Under the pieces are notes generated by a model, which ran no database searches, had not been told where the DNA came from, and was given only the letters and a program-made list of their open reading frames with translations. From Tupaia tana (Eukaryota; Chordata; Mammalia; Scandentia; Tupaiidae): a stretch of DNA of 64,000 nucleotides. This document shows positions 11,513-21,770 of the stretch, in pieces; the first letter of the stretch is position 1, and every line of letters starts with the position of its first letter. The stretch spans positions 32,172,055 to 32,236,054 of the forward strand of contig JAKSZU010000012.1 of NCBI GenBank assembly GCA_026018925.1. The letters run 5' to 3'. The position numbers and the translations under genes were made by a program.

Positions 11513-12685
11513 ATGGCCCCGCGCGCGGGACGGCCGGGAGCCGGGCGGCCGCTGCTGCCGGCGCTGCTGCTGGCGGCAGCGGCGCTGAGCCGGCCCGCCG
11601 CGCCCTGCCCCTTCCAGTGCTACTGCTTCGGCGGCCCCAAGCTGCTGCTGCGCTGCGCGTCGGGCGCGGAGCTCCGGCAGCCGCCGCGGGACGTGCCGCC
11701 CGACGCGCGCAACCTCACCATCGTGGGCGCCAACCTGACGGTGCTGCGCGCGGCTGCCTTCGCCGGCAGCGCCGCGGACGGGGCCGGGCCGGGCGTGCGC
11801 CTGCCGCTGCTCAGCGCGCTGCGCCTCACGCACAACCACATCGAGGTGGTGGAGGACGGCGCCTTCGACGGGCTGCCCAGCCTGGCGGCGCTCGACCTGA
11901 GCCACAACCCACTGCGCGCGCTGGGCGCGGGCGCCTTCCGCCCGTTGCCCGCGCTACGCTCGCTGCAGCTCAACCATGCGCTCGCGCGGGCCGGCCCCGC
12001 GCTGCTGGCTGCGCTGGACGCCGCGCTCGCGCCGCTGGGCGAGCTGCGCCTGCTGGGCCTGGCGGGCAACGAGCTGGACCGCCTGCCTCCCGCCGCGCTG
12101 CGCCTGCCGCGCCTGGAGCAGCTGGACGCGCGCCTCAACGAGCTGGCCGGCCTGGGCCCCGACGAGCTGCGCGCGCTCGAGCGCGAGGGCGGCCGCCCCG
12201 GGCCGCGCCTGCTGCTGGCCGACAACCCCCTGCGCTGCGGCTGCGCCGCGCGCCCCCTGCTGGCCTGGCTGCACAACGCCACGGAGCGCGTGCCCGACGC
12301 TCGACGCCTTCGCTGCGCCGCCCCGCGGCCGCTGCTCGATCGGCCTCTGCTGGACCTGGACGAGGCGCGGCTGCGCTGCGCCGACGGCGACGAGGGCAGC
12401 CGCGGGGAGCAGGCGGAGGCCGTCGGCCCGGAGCTGGAGGCTTCCTATGTCTTCTTCGGCCTGGTCTTGGCGCTCATCGGCCTCATCTTCCTCATGGTGC
12501 TCTACCTGAATCGCCGGGGCATCCAGCGCTGGATGCGCAACTTGCGCGAGGCCTGCCGGGACCAGATGGAGGGCTACCACTACCGCTACGAGCAGGACGC
12601 CGACCCGCGCCGCACGCCCGCGCCCGTGCCCTCGCCTGCCGTGCCCTCCAGCTCCCGAGCCGCCTCGCCCGGCTCGGGCCTCTGA
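11513..12685 (+). CDS. TPBGL: Trophoblast glycoprotein-like, LRR single-pass membrane protein
   Basis: Intronless frame of 390 codons; human TPBGL has about 382. A Leu/Ala-rich signal peptide covers roughly residues 1-29. An LRRNT cap follows with Cys 32, 36, 38 and 48, then N-glycosylation sequons at N67 and N74, leucine-rich repeats (LxxLxLxxN types, about 90-235), and an LRRCT cap with Cys 242, 244, 268 and 289 and a sequon at N255. One transmembrane helix spans about 311-332, followed by a basic stop-transfer (NRRGIQRW) and a 58-residue cytoplasmic tail rich in Pro/Ser. The ATG at 11513 has purines at -3 and +4 (GCGATGG) and precedes the signal peptide directly. An in-frame GTG 14 codons upstream is not a plausible start. 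The family member TPBG/5T4 modulates Wnt signalling; the role of TPBGL itself is not established. The synteny with ARRB1 supports the name. Confidence 0.93.
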   Translation: MAPRAGRPGAGRPLLPALLLAAAALSRPAAPCPFQCYCFGGPKLLLRCASGAELRQPPRDVPPDARNLTIVGANLTVLRAAAFAGSAADGAGPGVRLPLLSALRLTHNHIEVVEDGAFDGLPSLAALDLSHNPLRALGAGAFRPLPALRSLQLNHALARAGPALLAALDAALAPLGELRLLGLAGNELDRLPPAALRLPRLEQLDARLNELAGLGPDELRALEREGGRPGPRLLLADNPLRCGCAARPLLAWLHNATERVPDARRLRCAAPRPLLDRPLLDLDEARLRCADGDEGSRGEQAEAVGPELEASYVFFGLVLALIGLIFLMVLYLNRRGIQRWMRNLREACRDQMEGYHYRYEQDADPRRTPAPVPSPAVPSSSRAASPGSGL

Positions 12686-14070
12686 GCTGCGCCTGCCTGG
12701 CCGGGCCGTCCTGCCGGCCGACGACCATTTGGGGACCTCAGACCTGCTTCCGACTCGCCTGGGACCTCTGGATGGTGGCATCCCCCCTCTCGGAGGCTCT
12801 AGACTGTCCTCTCCTCCCCAACCTCTGGGAGCTCTCTCCATCAAAGACCCAGGACGCTGCCATTCCAGACACCACACCTGCCCACCCGGGGAGGTTCTGA
12901 TACAGCCCTCCTGGATCCTGAACACTTCCGTCCATTGCTAAGGCTGCCCCAGAGACCTATCCTTGGATCGGAAAGTTCTGGAAGCCTCTACCACCCTGTG
13001 CTTTGAGCCCCGACACCCCAGACTGCTCTGACCCCCATCTTCGGCGTAGAGCCTTCAGCTCTCCTCCCAGGGATCAGGGGCCATCACTCCCATTCTGGCC
13101 GAAGTTGAGTGCTCCCACCGAAACAGTTTTGCCCTTTGACCCATCCTGGAGCTCTGAGCCCTCCATCCTGCATGGAGACCCAATCCTGGGGCTCTGAGGG
13201 TTGGACCCTCTCCCCACCTGAAGATCCGCTTCCTGTCCTTCCTCCCTCTCTACCCGCCCTTCTGGCTCCGGTTTCCGCCCTCCCTTCCTTGGCCCAGGCT
13301 TTGGGGCTGGGCTCCCAGTCTGTCTCTGCATCCCAGGGACAGGCACACCCCGTTCCAGCCTTAGTGTGGAGCGGACCCTCAGCCTTTCCCAGCGGGCTCT
13401 GGTCCCCGTGCTCAGTGCTCGTCCCCATCTCAAGCGCTCAACTCCAAGTTTCACTCCCCTGCCCAAGCCTTAGGCACGCCATGCCCCCACACCCATCCCC
13501 GAGTATTTCCTCCCAGGAGGAGCTCCCCAGTACTGCAAGACAAGTGCAGGTGTCAAGCACCCCAAATGCATAGCCATGTCAGAAAATTAGGGAAGGAGAG
13601 AGCCCTGTGTGTGTGGGAGGGGGATGGCAGGGCCTCAGAGAGGGGGATGGGGGTGGGGGGCTGCTGCCCACCAATTTCTCCATGCCCTTTCCCACCCACT
13701 GTGGTTCTTTTCCTTTGGGGACCCCTCACCACCATGACCTTCCACCCCCCGTACCACCCCGTATGCCTTCTGGAGGAGGAAAAGGGTCTTGCCTCCTGTC
13801 TCAGGCACAAGCCCTCCTGTTCAGGGTCAGCCTCAGCGCCCTGCCTTCTGCATGATCCCAAAGCACAATTGGTGAGTGGGGAGGGGGCTGCCTCTCCCTG
13901 ACTCCCACCCCCTAGGTCAGGCAGAATGGCTGGCTGGGCTGTCTCTGCACACAGGAAGTCACCCCCCTTTACTCTACTGGCTTGAGGCCCGCCTTCCCAC
14001 CCCACCCCAAAGATCTGGATCTCCCTTGGGCAGTTTTCTATAAAGTCTGCAATAATCTCGGATACTCTGC
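12686..14070 (+). other. TPBGL: TPBGL 3-prime UTR (inferred extent)
   Basis: GC-rich but CpG-poor sequence after the TGA at 12683-12685. It contains overlapping meaningless frames and no other gene. The end is placed by the hexamer variants near 14040-14055 and is approximate. Confidence 0.45.
14040..14055 (+). terminator. TPBGL: Possible TPBGL poly(A) signal (non-canonical)
   Basis: TATAAA and AATAAT variants occur 12 bases apart and are followed at 14075-14090 by a GT-rich element (GTGAGTGGTGCTGTGTC). No canonical AATAAA lies between the stop codon and this point. A weak call. Confidence 0.4.
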
Positions 14071-14071
14071 T

Positions 14072-14162
14072 CTCGTGAGTGGTGCTGTGTCATTCCTGCA
14101 TACACTGGGGCAGTGATGAGGGTGGGAGGGGACACGCGGGAGGGCATTTGGGGCTTCCTTGG
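14072..14162 (+). repeat. Local duplication, copy 1
   Basis: 91 bases that recur at 14553-14643 with roughly 85 percent identity, sharing 'gtgagtggtgctgtgtcatt' and 'catttggggcttcct'. Confidence 0.85.
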
Positions 14163-14552
14163 GGCCGGGCAGTGACGTTTGATGTGTTCTCCTAAGCTGT
14201 AGGAGAAGAAACAGACTCTGCGCCTTGCAGGACTGAGTCTAGACAGGCAGCAGGACTTCCTGCTGGGGTGGCATTTTTCTCCATACCAGCCTGGTGTTTG
14301 TCCTCTGAGGTGGGGTTTTCCCCATCAGCCAGGGTGGATCCTGTGCTGTCTCCACAGTCCTCGGGGTGGGGAAGGAACTGAGTTAGACTGACAAGTGCTC
14401 CCTTAGCCGACACTGTCAGGGAGAAGGTCAGCTACAGGGAGTGAGGGACGGCTAATTCAGACGGGAGGAGGGCCTTGGTTGCTCCAGGATCAGCCCCTCT
14501 GATGAACTACCCGGTACTCGCTCATGTTCTGGTGTCCCGCCCTGCAACCCGT

Positions 14553-14643
14553 CTTGTGAGTGGTGCTGTGTCATTCCTGCGTGTTCTGAGGCATTGATGA
14601 GAGTGGGAGGGGATACTTGGGAGTGCATTTGGGGCTTCCTGGG
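14553..14643 (+). repeat. Local duplication, copy 2
   Basis: Direct repeat of 14072-14162 at an offset of 481 bases. The sequence between the copies is not itself repeated. Confidence 0.85.
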
Positions 14644-14816
14644 TTGGGGAGCCCCGCTCTCAGAGCTGGAGTAGGAAGAATAGCACCCAGGGGTTGTGGA
14701 AGGCTGAGAAGCAGCAATGCAGGGGTGGGGTGTAGATAAAAGGACGCTTTGAGATAGTAGGAGCGAGGGGACAGGTGGGTTCCGGGCCTAGGGGTGGGGT
14801 AAAAAGCTTATCTCCT

Positions 14817-15068
14817 GGGACCAGCAGTTAGCATGATGGCTATGTCACTGGACTCCCACATAGTCGACGGCAGTTCAAGTCCCGGACCCGGTGGCTTAAA
14901 CTCACACCAGGCGCGTGTGCGTGCGTGCCCAAGATCCTGAGAGGAGAAAGGAGGAGAGGGGATTGCGGTGTGGCCATCCCCCCTGGGGGGGGGGGTGATT
15001 TCTCGCTTCCTGTCTTTATGTCTCTCTCTGTCTTTCTGGCGAGCTCACACGCCCTATAGCAAAAACCT
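14817..15068 (+). repeat. tRNA-derived SINE (colugo-CYN-like), G-rich instead of A-rich tail
   Basis: Full head, linker and CT block. After 'caaaaacctc' the tail is a G-rich run rather than poly(A). Perfect 11-bp flanking repeats 'cttatctcctg' lie at 14807-14817 and 15088-15098. Confidence 0.85.
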
Positions 15069-16212
15069 CGGTGGGGGGGGGAGGGGACTTATCTCCTGAC
15101 TCAAAGTTCCCAAGCCAAATTGTTTAGCATCCAGGGTCACAGAGCCCTAGCACCAGGGGACAGAAGTCTAGAATTCTGGTCTTTTAGACTCTTAGAGCCA
15201 CATAATTGTAGAATGTGTACCTCCTAAACACACATACAATGAGAAGGACCTCAGAGGTAATGTGGGAGCCTCCTAAATTGTCTCAGCAAGGAGCACCATC
15301 CTGCCCCCAGCCTCAGCATCTTCAAATCTGCCTGGAGTTCCCTGATCGTCTGAGCCTTGCCTTGGGGCCAGAGACATGCCTGCCCCTGAGACAGCCCCTC
15401 ACAGTCACAGACAGTGCAGTGGGGCTCCTTGTCTTCTGCCAGCAAATCCCCTCCCCTTCTCCTAGTCATTGCACTTGGGAATGGATTCAGTCCTGGAACA
15501 ATGCCCATCTGCCAATGCTTTTCAAAGGCTGCCTCAACCATCCCCCAGGACAAAATAGCAATGGTCTTTCTAAGTGAACACCTTCCCGGTTCCAAAACTG
15601 TGCCTTCTAGTAATGTAGCCTAAGACTGCAGCAAGTCTTGGCCAATAAAATGTGCTGTTTGCTTTGAGCTTGTCGCAAAGATCTTTGAGGCTTCTCCTAC
15701 ACCAAGGATCAAACCCAGAGTTACCAAGAACCAACTAACTGAACAGTTCGCCAATTGATATTTAATCTTCATGCTAGTCTCTGATCTCCATTAAATGTCA
15801 TCTCTGGGCCACTACCCTCCTTGCATTCTGTTGGTGGCCTTTGTCCTTATGGGACTATCGACAGGGTCCCAGCGCAGTGAGCCTGGCCTCTTCTGCAAAA
15901 CCAACTATGTGCTCAGCCTTTACCAAAGCAACTCTGCCAGTCCTGCAGAAGCCGATAATCCAGGGACCGAGTCACTTTTAATCAAGGTCTAGAGAAAAGA
16001 AATCCCAGGAACGATGAGAATTCAGGGTGAAAGCCCCTGAGCCATCCAAGGGAGACATCTTAGAGGAAGTCAAACCTGAGTTGGGTTTTGAAGGCTAAGT
16101 AGGAGTTGGCAGAACAAAGATCAGAAGTATCAACTTGTACAAAAGCCTGAAGGCAGGAAGATTTTGTTCATATGAGGATTGGAGAAGACCAGTAATACTG
16201 GGAGCAGGCAGG

Positions 16213-16215
<3 letters not shown>

Positions 16216-16243
<28 letters not shown>
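16216..16243 (+). repeat. (GT)14 microsatellite
   Basis: Uninterrupted GT dinucleotides. Confidence 0.95.
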
Positions 16244-16247
<4 letters not shown>

Positions 16248-16344
16248 TCTACCTGCGCTCCCCGTGTTCTCCTCTGCGGATCGGTAGAGCACTCTGCCCT
16301 TGGAGGAGAAGTCAGACAAGTCGGTGAAATTTGTGGAGCAGGGG

Positions 16345-16415
16345 AGCTGGTTGTTCATTCCTTCGGCCCATCCTTTCTGTGCCAGGCCTCGTGCTGGGCA
16401 CTGGGGGACACAGAG
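16345..16415. repeat. L2-type LINE fragment
   Basis: 'ttgttcattccttc' followed by 'ctgtgccaggcctcgtgctg' and 'ggcactgggggacac' is the L2 end pattern. Confidence 0.5.
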
Positions 16416-17404
16416 AGGAGTCAGACCTAAGCTGTGCCCGCAGACGGCCAGGTGGACAGGGGGTAAAGGAAAGGGCCACTGGGCAGGCTGGAAGAGACTT
16501 TGTGGGGAAGGGCGAGATGGGGGTTCCAGGTGGCCCTGCCCTGACTCTCAGACACTTCCACCCATCACCCCATCTGGAGCTGCTCTCGAAGGTGTCTACC
16601 TGCCTACCCCCCAGCAGCCTCCCCTCCAATCATGTCCTGCAAACGCTGTAAAGTGTGAGGTGAGCTGGGTCGAAGACCCAGAGCCTGTAGGAACCACATG
16701 GCAGAGGACAAAAACTGCTTCTAGGATGTCCCCTTAAAGAGCAGGGACGGTGGAGAGCCAGAGAGCGGGAGGAAAGATGTGTGTGACTGTCACACACGTG
16801 GCAGACATGAACCAGCTGCACCCGTGGAGAACATGGCAGACACCCTCCAGTTCTATGACCCTGTAAATGTCGCTGGAAAGCAGCCCCTCAGGTCTGGGTG
16901 GGGACCGGCGAAGGCCCTGTTGGAGTTGAGTGCTGGGTTTCAGCCTGAGCTCAGCACTCTGGCAGCCATGTCTGTCCTTGTCAGAATCCTGGCTGAGGTC
17001 TGACTGTGTGCTGGAGATTCAGCAGGGAAGCCTCAGAGCCAGCCCGTACCTTCCCCCTCCCAGCCTGGCTCGCACCCTGGGCCAGCCCTGCCACCTCTGG
17101 CTGCAGGTTCCTCTGTCCAGCGGGGCCTGGCCTCATGACCTCCGCAGGCACTGGCTGCTCTCAGTGAGGTCCATCTCCTGCTTCATTAAGTCTCTGCCTG
17201 GCAGACTCTCGGCCCTGATTTATGGACATGGCCTTTCCCAGACTGGGAAAGGGATGGGGGCAGTTAATAGCCATCCCTGTGGCAGCGCACTTGGACATCT
17301 TTGAAGTGCACCTCTTCCCTCCCTGCCCCTGCCACACCACCCACTGCTCCCCTCAGCCCTGCCTTGGCGTGATGTACCAGGAGTTGGCCAAGCCCATGCA
17401 GACC

Positions 17405-17480
17405 TCCTCAACCAGCCCTTTGTTGGATGTGTGGGGAAACTGAGGCCCAGAGAGCACAGGAGCCCGTCCAGGTCTCTCGG
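17405..17480 (-). repeat. MIR SINE relic
   Basis: 'ggggaaactgaggcccagag' is the antisense MIR core. Confidence 0.5.
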
Positions 17481-18544
17481 GTTGCCAGGAGCAGGTCCGG
17501 AGCCCAGGCTGCTCAGGGGCTGTCCTGGCTCTGTCCTAGATCAGCGTACCTGGCAGGGCAGCTGCCCCTTCCCTTTGTACCTCTGCGCTGTGTGCACTGC
17601 CTGTAGCGGCCAGCTCTCAGCTGGGGGTATCCTGGAGGTGAGAGCAGGAAGATAGCCATGGGGGCAGGGCAGCAAGGGCTTCGCATCAGCCCTCAGAAAT
17701 CTGCTCCAGCCTCCTGCAGGCAGCAGCTGTGCCAACGGTCAGGACTGTTCTCCCTGCGAGGAGGAGAAGGCTCATTCTGAACCCCCACACTCGGAGGGCC
17801 CCGGGCAGTGCACGCATTCTCCCTGACCCTGTTCTGCCTCGCACTCGCTGAGCTCAGGCTCACATGGCTGAGCCACCTGCTGCTCCTGTCCTCGGTAAAG
17901 ATGTGACCACAGGGCCACTGTGCTCCTGGAAGCACAGGCTCCCAACTAGGAGGACCATCCCAGCTGGCAGGCTTTGGAACAGAAAGGGCCACTATTGGTG
18001 ACTGCGTTGGGACAGGACCAGCCAGGACTGGGCTAGGCTGGTGGGCCCTGGACTCACTGACTGTACCAAGACCAGGAGGAGAAGAAAGAAAAAGGTGCTA
18101 GACTGCTAGACTAGGATAGCTGCTGTCCCAGCTCTCAGGACCAGTCCACTCCCTCCACTGGACCCTGTCCTCCAGCCACGCCCAGCCACCAGACTTCAGT
18201 AGCCGAGCCCCGCTGCATCCTGCCCCTGTGCCTTTGCTCACCCAGGGCCCTCTGTTCAGGGTGTTCTCTTCCACACAGAGGCCACGAAAGGCAGCTGACT
18301 CGACCCTCCTCCACTGCTGGACTACCCAGGCCCCTACTTGCACTGACTGCTTTTCTTGCCCCTGATTCACATCAGAAGCTTCCTTTTCAGGGGCAGGTCC
18401 TCAGATGTGCACTTCCTTTGACTCCCACAACCTCCCACTTCATTAAACTGAGGTCATAATGATGCGAGATGCCTGGATAGCCAGGTCCTTGTATCCGTCT
18501 TCGCAGTGAGTAAACAGATGGAAAGCGAAATGTTAGACTCTACA

Positions 18545-18795
18545 GTCGTGTGTGGCCTGGTGGTTAAGGCAGCCGGATCACACATGGCCAATCGCACGCT
18601 TAGTCTCGGACGTGGCAGCTTGAGAAACATGCCGGGTACGTGGACACGCATGCGTGAAATCCCAAAAAGAGGAAGAAATGGAGTGAGCAGGGACTGCAGT
18701 TCACTTGGCCCCGTGAAGGGTGCTTTTTCCTCTCTGACTCTGGCGAGCTCAGGCAGTCTCTATCACAGAAACAACCAACAACAAACAAAAAACGA
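18545..18795 (+). repeat. Diverged tRNA-derived SINE (older subfamily)
   Basis: Box A 'GGCCTGGTGGTTAAGGC', then 'cacacatggccaatcgcac', a linker with 'acgcatgcgtg', a 'ctctctgactctggcgag' block and a tail of AACAA repeats. Same module order as the young family, but the head resembles the variants at 20149 and 49752. Confidence 0.7.
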
Positions 18796-19039
18796 TTGTG
18801 CAAAACATAGTCTAGGCTTAGCTCCTCAACTTTGGGTCGCTGACACAATTACAGCTTTCTGGCCCTCCCTTTGGAATACTTGTCCACGGTCCTTTCTGGC
18901 AGCCCCCATCAGCGATTTAGCCTTAATTCCTGGCCCCAGGGAGCTGCCGCGATAGCTGTTGGCCAATCTGCGTTGAAGCGGAGCCCGCTTTAACTTTTCT
19001 TTGCGCACGTCCGCCACCTGCTGGTAGGGATGGAAAAGT

Positions 19040-19092
19040 TCCTTCATTTAGTCAACAACCATTCAACAAGCATGGTTAAGTGCCAACAAGCC
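19040..19092. repeat. L2-type LINE fragment
   Basis: 'ttcatttagtcaacaaccatt' followed by 'aacaagcatggttaagtgcc' resembles the L2 end. Confidence 0.35.
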
Positions 19093-19564
19093 TGGCACAT
19101 TGGGACACCTATAAAAATGTTAGTTACTATAATTATTATTTTCTAAGGACAGAGACTTTGTCAGTTGTCTTCAAAGCTGTATCTCAGCTTCGTCCTAGCC
19201 TGTGCTTTCTTTGGCTTATCGTGGACAAATCAGCAAGATGCCTCTCACAGGGTTATGTGAGAGAGATGGGGCGGGATCTGCTTTGAATGGAGTGGTCATG
19301 GAAGACCCCTCTGAGAAGGGGAGGACCATACTATGTAAAGAGTGGAGGGAAGATCAGTGCAGGCAGAAGGAACAGCAAGTGCGAAGGGGCTGAGACTGAA
19401 TATTCAAACATCAGGTAGGATATTTGAACCTTAAACACCTCTCCAATTTGTCCTTCCCTGTCCCCACAACAGTCCTAACCTCTGCATTTCTCATGTGAAC
19501 CCCTTCTCCCTGTTCCTCTGGCCTCCAGCCTCACCCTCAGGTGCATTGAGCTAGTATCTATGTA

Positions 19565-19770
19565 GTTTGGAGGGTGTGTGTGCTCACTGCAGGAGACAGA
19601 GGGGTAAAGATAAAGCAGCGATCGTCCCCCAGGGAGGGGAGCCATGCTGTGATCCCTTCTCTTGCGTTCTCCTTTCAGGACTTTGGGCACATATACACAT
19701 GGGATCCTTGGAATGCATGGACCCGATCCCTCTCGTTGACCCACCTACAACCCATCCCACTATTTTCTGC
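19565..19770 (-). repeat. Diverged tRNA-derived SINE, antisense and partial
   Basis: The order 'gctcactgcaggagacagag', 'cccccagggaggggagccatg', 'gggcacatatacacatgg' matches the antisense body of the family. The tRNA head is too decayed to place the end. Confidence 0.5.
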
Positions 19771-19796
19771 AGATGATTCCCACTATCTTCTGCAGG

Positions 19797-19798
<2 letters not shown>

Positions 19799-19833
<35 letters not shown>
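19799..19833 (+). repeat. (CA)17 microsatellite
   Basis: Uninterrupted CA dinucleotides. Confidence 0.95.
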
Positions 19834-19834
<1 letters not shown>

Positions 19835-20034
19835 GCTCTTTGCAGTGGTTATCTGGAGACGCTCCCCCGGCCAGTCTCCTGTCGGCTTTACCCCAGTCAC
19901 ACAAAGACCTTACAGTTCCGTTGAAGCCCCACGTCTGTCACTCCAAGTCTCCCCACATGCTGTTCCTTCTACCTAGAGTGTCCATGGGCCCTCCTCATCT
20001 GCCTTTTTCTTGTTCTTCAAAACTTACTTCAACG

Positions 20035-20136
20035 GGACCAGCAGATGGCATAATGGTTATATCACTGGACTCCCACATAGGCAACCACGGTTTGAGTCCC
20101 AGACTCAGAAAAAAAAAAAAAAAAAAAAAAAAAAAG
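20035..20136 (+). repeat. Short tRNA-head-only SINE with long poly(A)
   Basis: The first about 75 bases match the tRNA-like head of the family, including box A and box B (GGTTTGAGTCC). They end at 'ccagactcag' and pass directly into about 28 A. The linker, CT block and usual tail are missing. Confidence 0.8.
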
Positions 20137-20148
20137 AATAAAATTTGG

Positions 20149-20392
20149 GTTACCCTTGCAGCCTAGTGCTTAAAGGAGCCAGATCCCACATGGCTGATTG
20201 CAGTTCAAATCCCATCCCCACCAGCTTGAAAAACTTCAGGCACATGTGCATACAAACCCAAACTCCCAACAGAATGGAAAAATGGAGACGGGATTGTGGT
20301 GTGACCACACTCCACTGGGCTTTCTCCCTCTCTCTCCCTTTTGCTCTCTCTGTCTTTCTCCCTGGTGAGTGCATATGCACTCTGGCAATTAA
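20149..20392 (+). repeat. Diverged tRNA-derived SINE (older subfamily)
   Basis: 'gcagcctagtgcttaaagg' head, 'gattgcagttcaaatcccat' box B, CT block and a tail 'ctctggcaattaaaaaag'. It closely parallels the copy at 49752. Confidence 0.7.
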
Positions 20393-20518
20393 AAAAGAGT
20401 TAATTTATCTTTGGTTTTTCAGAAGTTCAGTTCTATATGTATCTATATGTGGTTTTCTTTGAGTTTAATCTGTCTAAGGCTTTCTCAGCTTCTTTCTTAT
20501 TATTGTTGTTATTATTTT

Positions 20519-21050
20519 TTTTAGTTGCTGGAGAACAGGTGTGCTTGCCAGAGAGAGAGAAAGAGAGAAAACATCTGCCCCATCCAGTGATAATGCTGCA
20601 ATTCTTTTTCATTTTTCCTTCTTGTTGATATATATATATATATATATATTTTTTTTTTTTTTGGAGAGGTTTTTGCTATAGGGCGCGTGCGCTCGCCAGG
20701 AAGACAGAGAGAGACAGAAAGCAAGAAATCACCCCCCCCCCCCAGGGGAGATGGTCACACCACAATACTTTCTCCTCCAATCGCCTCTTGGGATCTTGGG
20801 CACGCACACACACACACGCCCAGCGTGAGTTTAAGCCACTGGGTCTGGGACTCAAACCGCGGTCAACTATGTGGGAGTCTAGCGATGTAGCCATTATGCT
20901 AACTGTTGGTTTCTCCTTCCTGTTGATATTTTGTGCACACATACATTCGACATGTTTTTCAAGCTCCCAGGGCTGGGATTTGATCTCCAGTCAGCCATGT
21001 GGGATCCAGGTCCTAATGCACAGGGCTTAACTTCTATGCTATGGTATGGA
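20519..21050 (-). repeat. Older SINE split by a younger SINE (outer element)
   Basis: The left part (20519-20630) has the antisense 'ggtgtgcttgccagagagag' and CT-block complement. The right part (20914-21050) resumes with 'ttttgtgcacacatac' and the antisense tRNA head. The younger element occupies the gap. Confidence 0.65.
20632..20913 (-). repeat. Younger SINE inserted into the element at 20519-21050
   Basis: Antisense full-length copy. The (TA)n and T run at its left is the reversed tail and the head ends near 20909. Target-site duplications 'tccttc(t/c)tgttgatat' sit at 20616-20631 and 20914-20929 (16 bp, one mismatch), proving the nesting order. Confidence 0.85.
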
Positions 21051-21179
21051 CCCAAGCTGAGGGGTGGACTATCAGCTTCATGAATCTATAAATGTGTGTG
21101 TTTCACCGAAGTTTGTATGTTAGTGGCCATTATTTCCTCAAATAGTTTTTCTATACCAATTTCTTTTTCCTCTCTTCCA

Positions 21180-21770
21180 AGAGTCCATTTATATGAATCT
21201 CAAGACCATATGATATTGGTCCACAGGTCCCAGAAGCTCTGTGAAAATTTTTTCAGTTATTTTCTGTTTTTCGGATAAAGCAATTTCTATTGATCTATCT
21301 TCACATTTATTGACTCTTTCCTCTGCCACCTCCATTCTACTACTGAGCCCGTTCAGTGAACTTCTTATTTCAGATATTGTATTTTTTGGTTCTAAATTTC
21401 CATTTAGGTTCTTTCTTTAGTTTCTAAATATCTGCTAAGAACAGCTATCTTCTCACCCATTTCAAGTTATAATAGTTACTTCTAACGTCTCAAAGTTGGC
21501 ATGTGTTGGTTTCATTTTCCTTCAGAATTGATCACATTTTTAAAATTCTTTGAGTGTCAAGTAATTTCAGGTTGTGTTTTGGACATTGTGAATGTCATAT
21601 TGTGTAGACTTTGGGTCCCATTATAATCCTTTAAGAAAATGCTGACTTTGCTGTTGTTTCAGGAGGCAATCAACCACCTTATGTTCAGACCTTGTTCCAC
21701 CTTCTGTGGGTGTTAGTTTTAATTGCAGTGCAAAGTCACAAGGAAAAAGAGAATAAGGAGAAACTCTCCT
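21180..21770. repeat. Old L1 3-prime-end fragment
   Basis: The AT-rich block with 'gttttggacattgtgaatg' and 'tgtgtagactttgggtcc' is characteristic of the untranslated end of old mammalian L1 (L1M-type). No coding part of L1 is recognisable here. Confidence 0.6.

Larger units (their letters stand above)
15099..18540. other. Intergenic DNA, no gene seen
   Basis: Unique sequence with scattered ancient repeats (listed separately). The longest frames (about 145 codons) overlap on both strands and show no domain. No exon is supported. Confidence 0.45.

Noticed and set aside
11440..12900. 486-codon plus-strand frame overlapping TPBGL
   Set aside because: It starts at GTG, is Ala/Arg/Gly/Pro-rich and arises from the GC-rich third positions of TPBGL in another frame. 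The TPBGL frame has signal peptide, LRR caps and a transmembrane helix.
11954..12925. 323-codon minus-strand frame opposite TPBGL
   Set aside because: An antisense shadow of a very GC-rich coding region; composition is low-information and no domain is visible.
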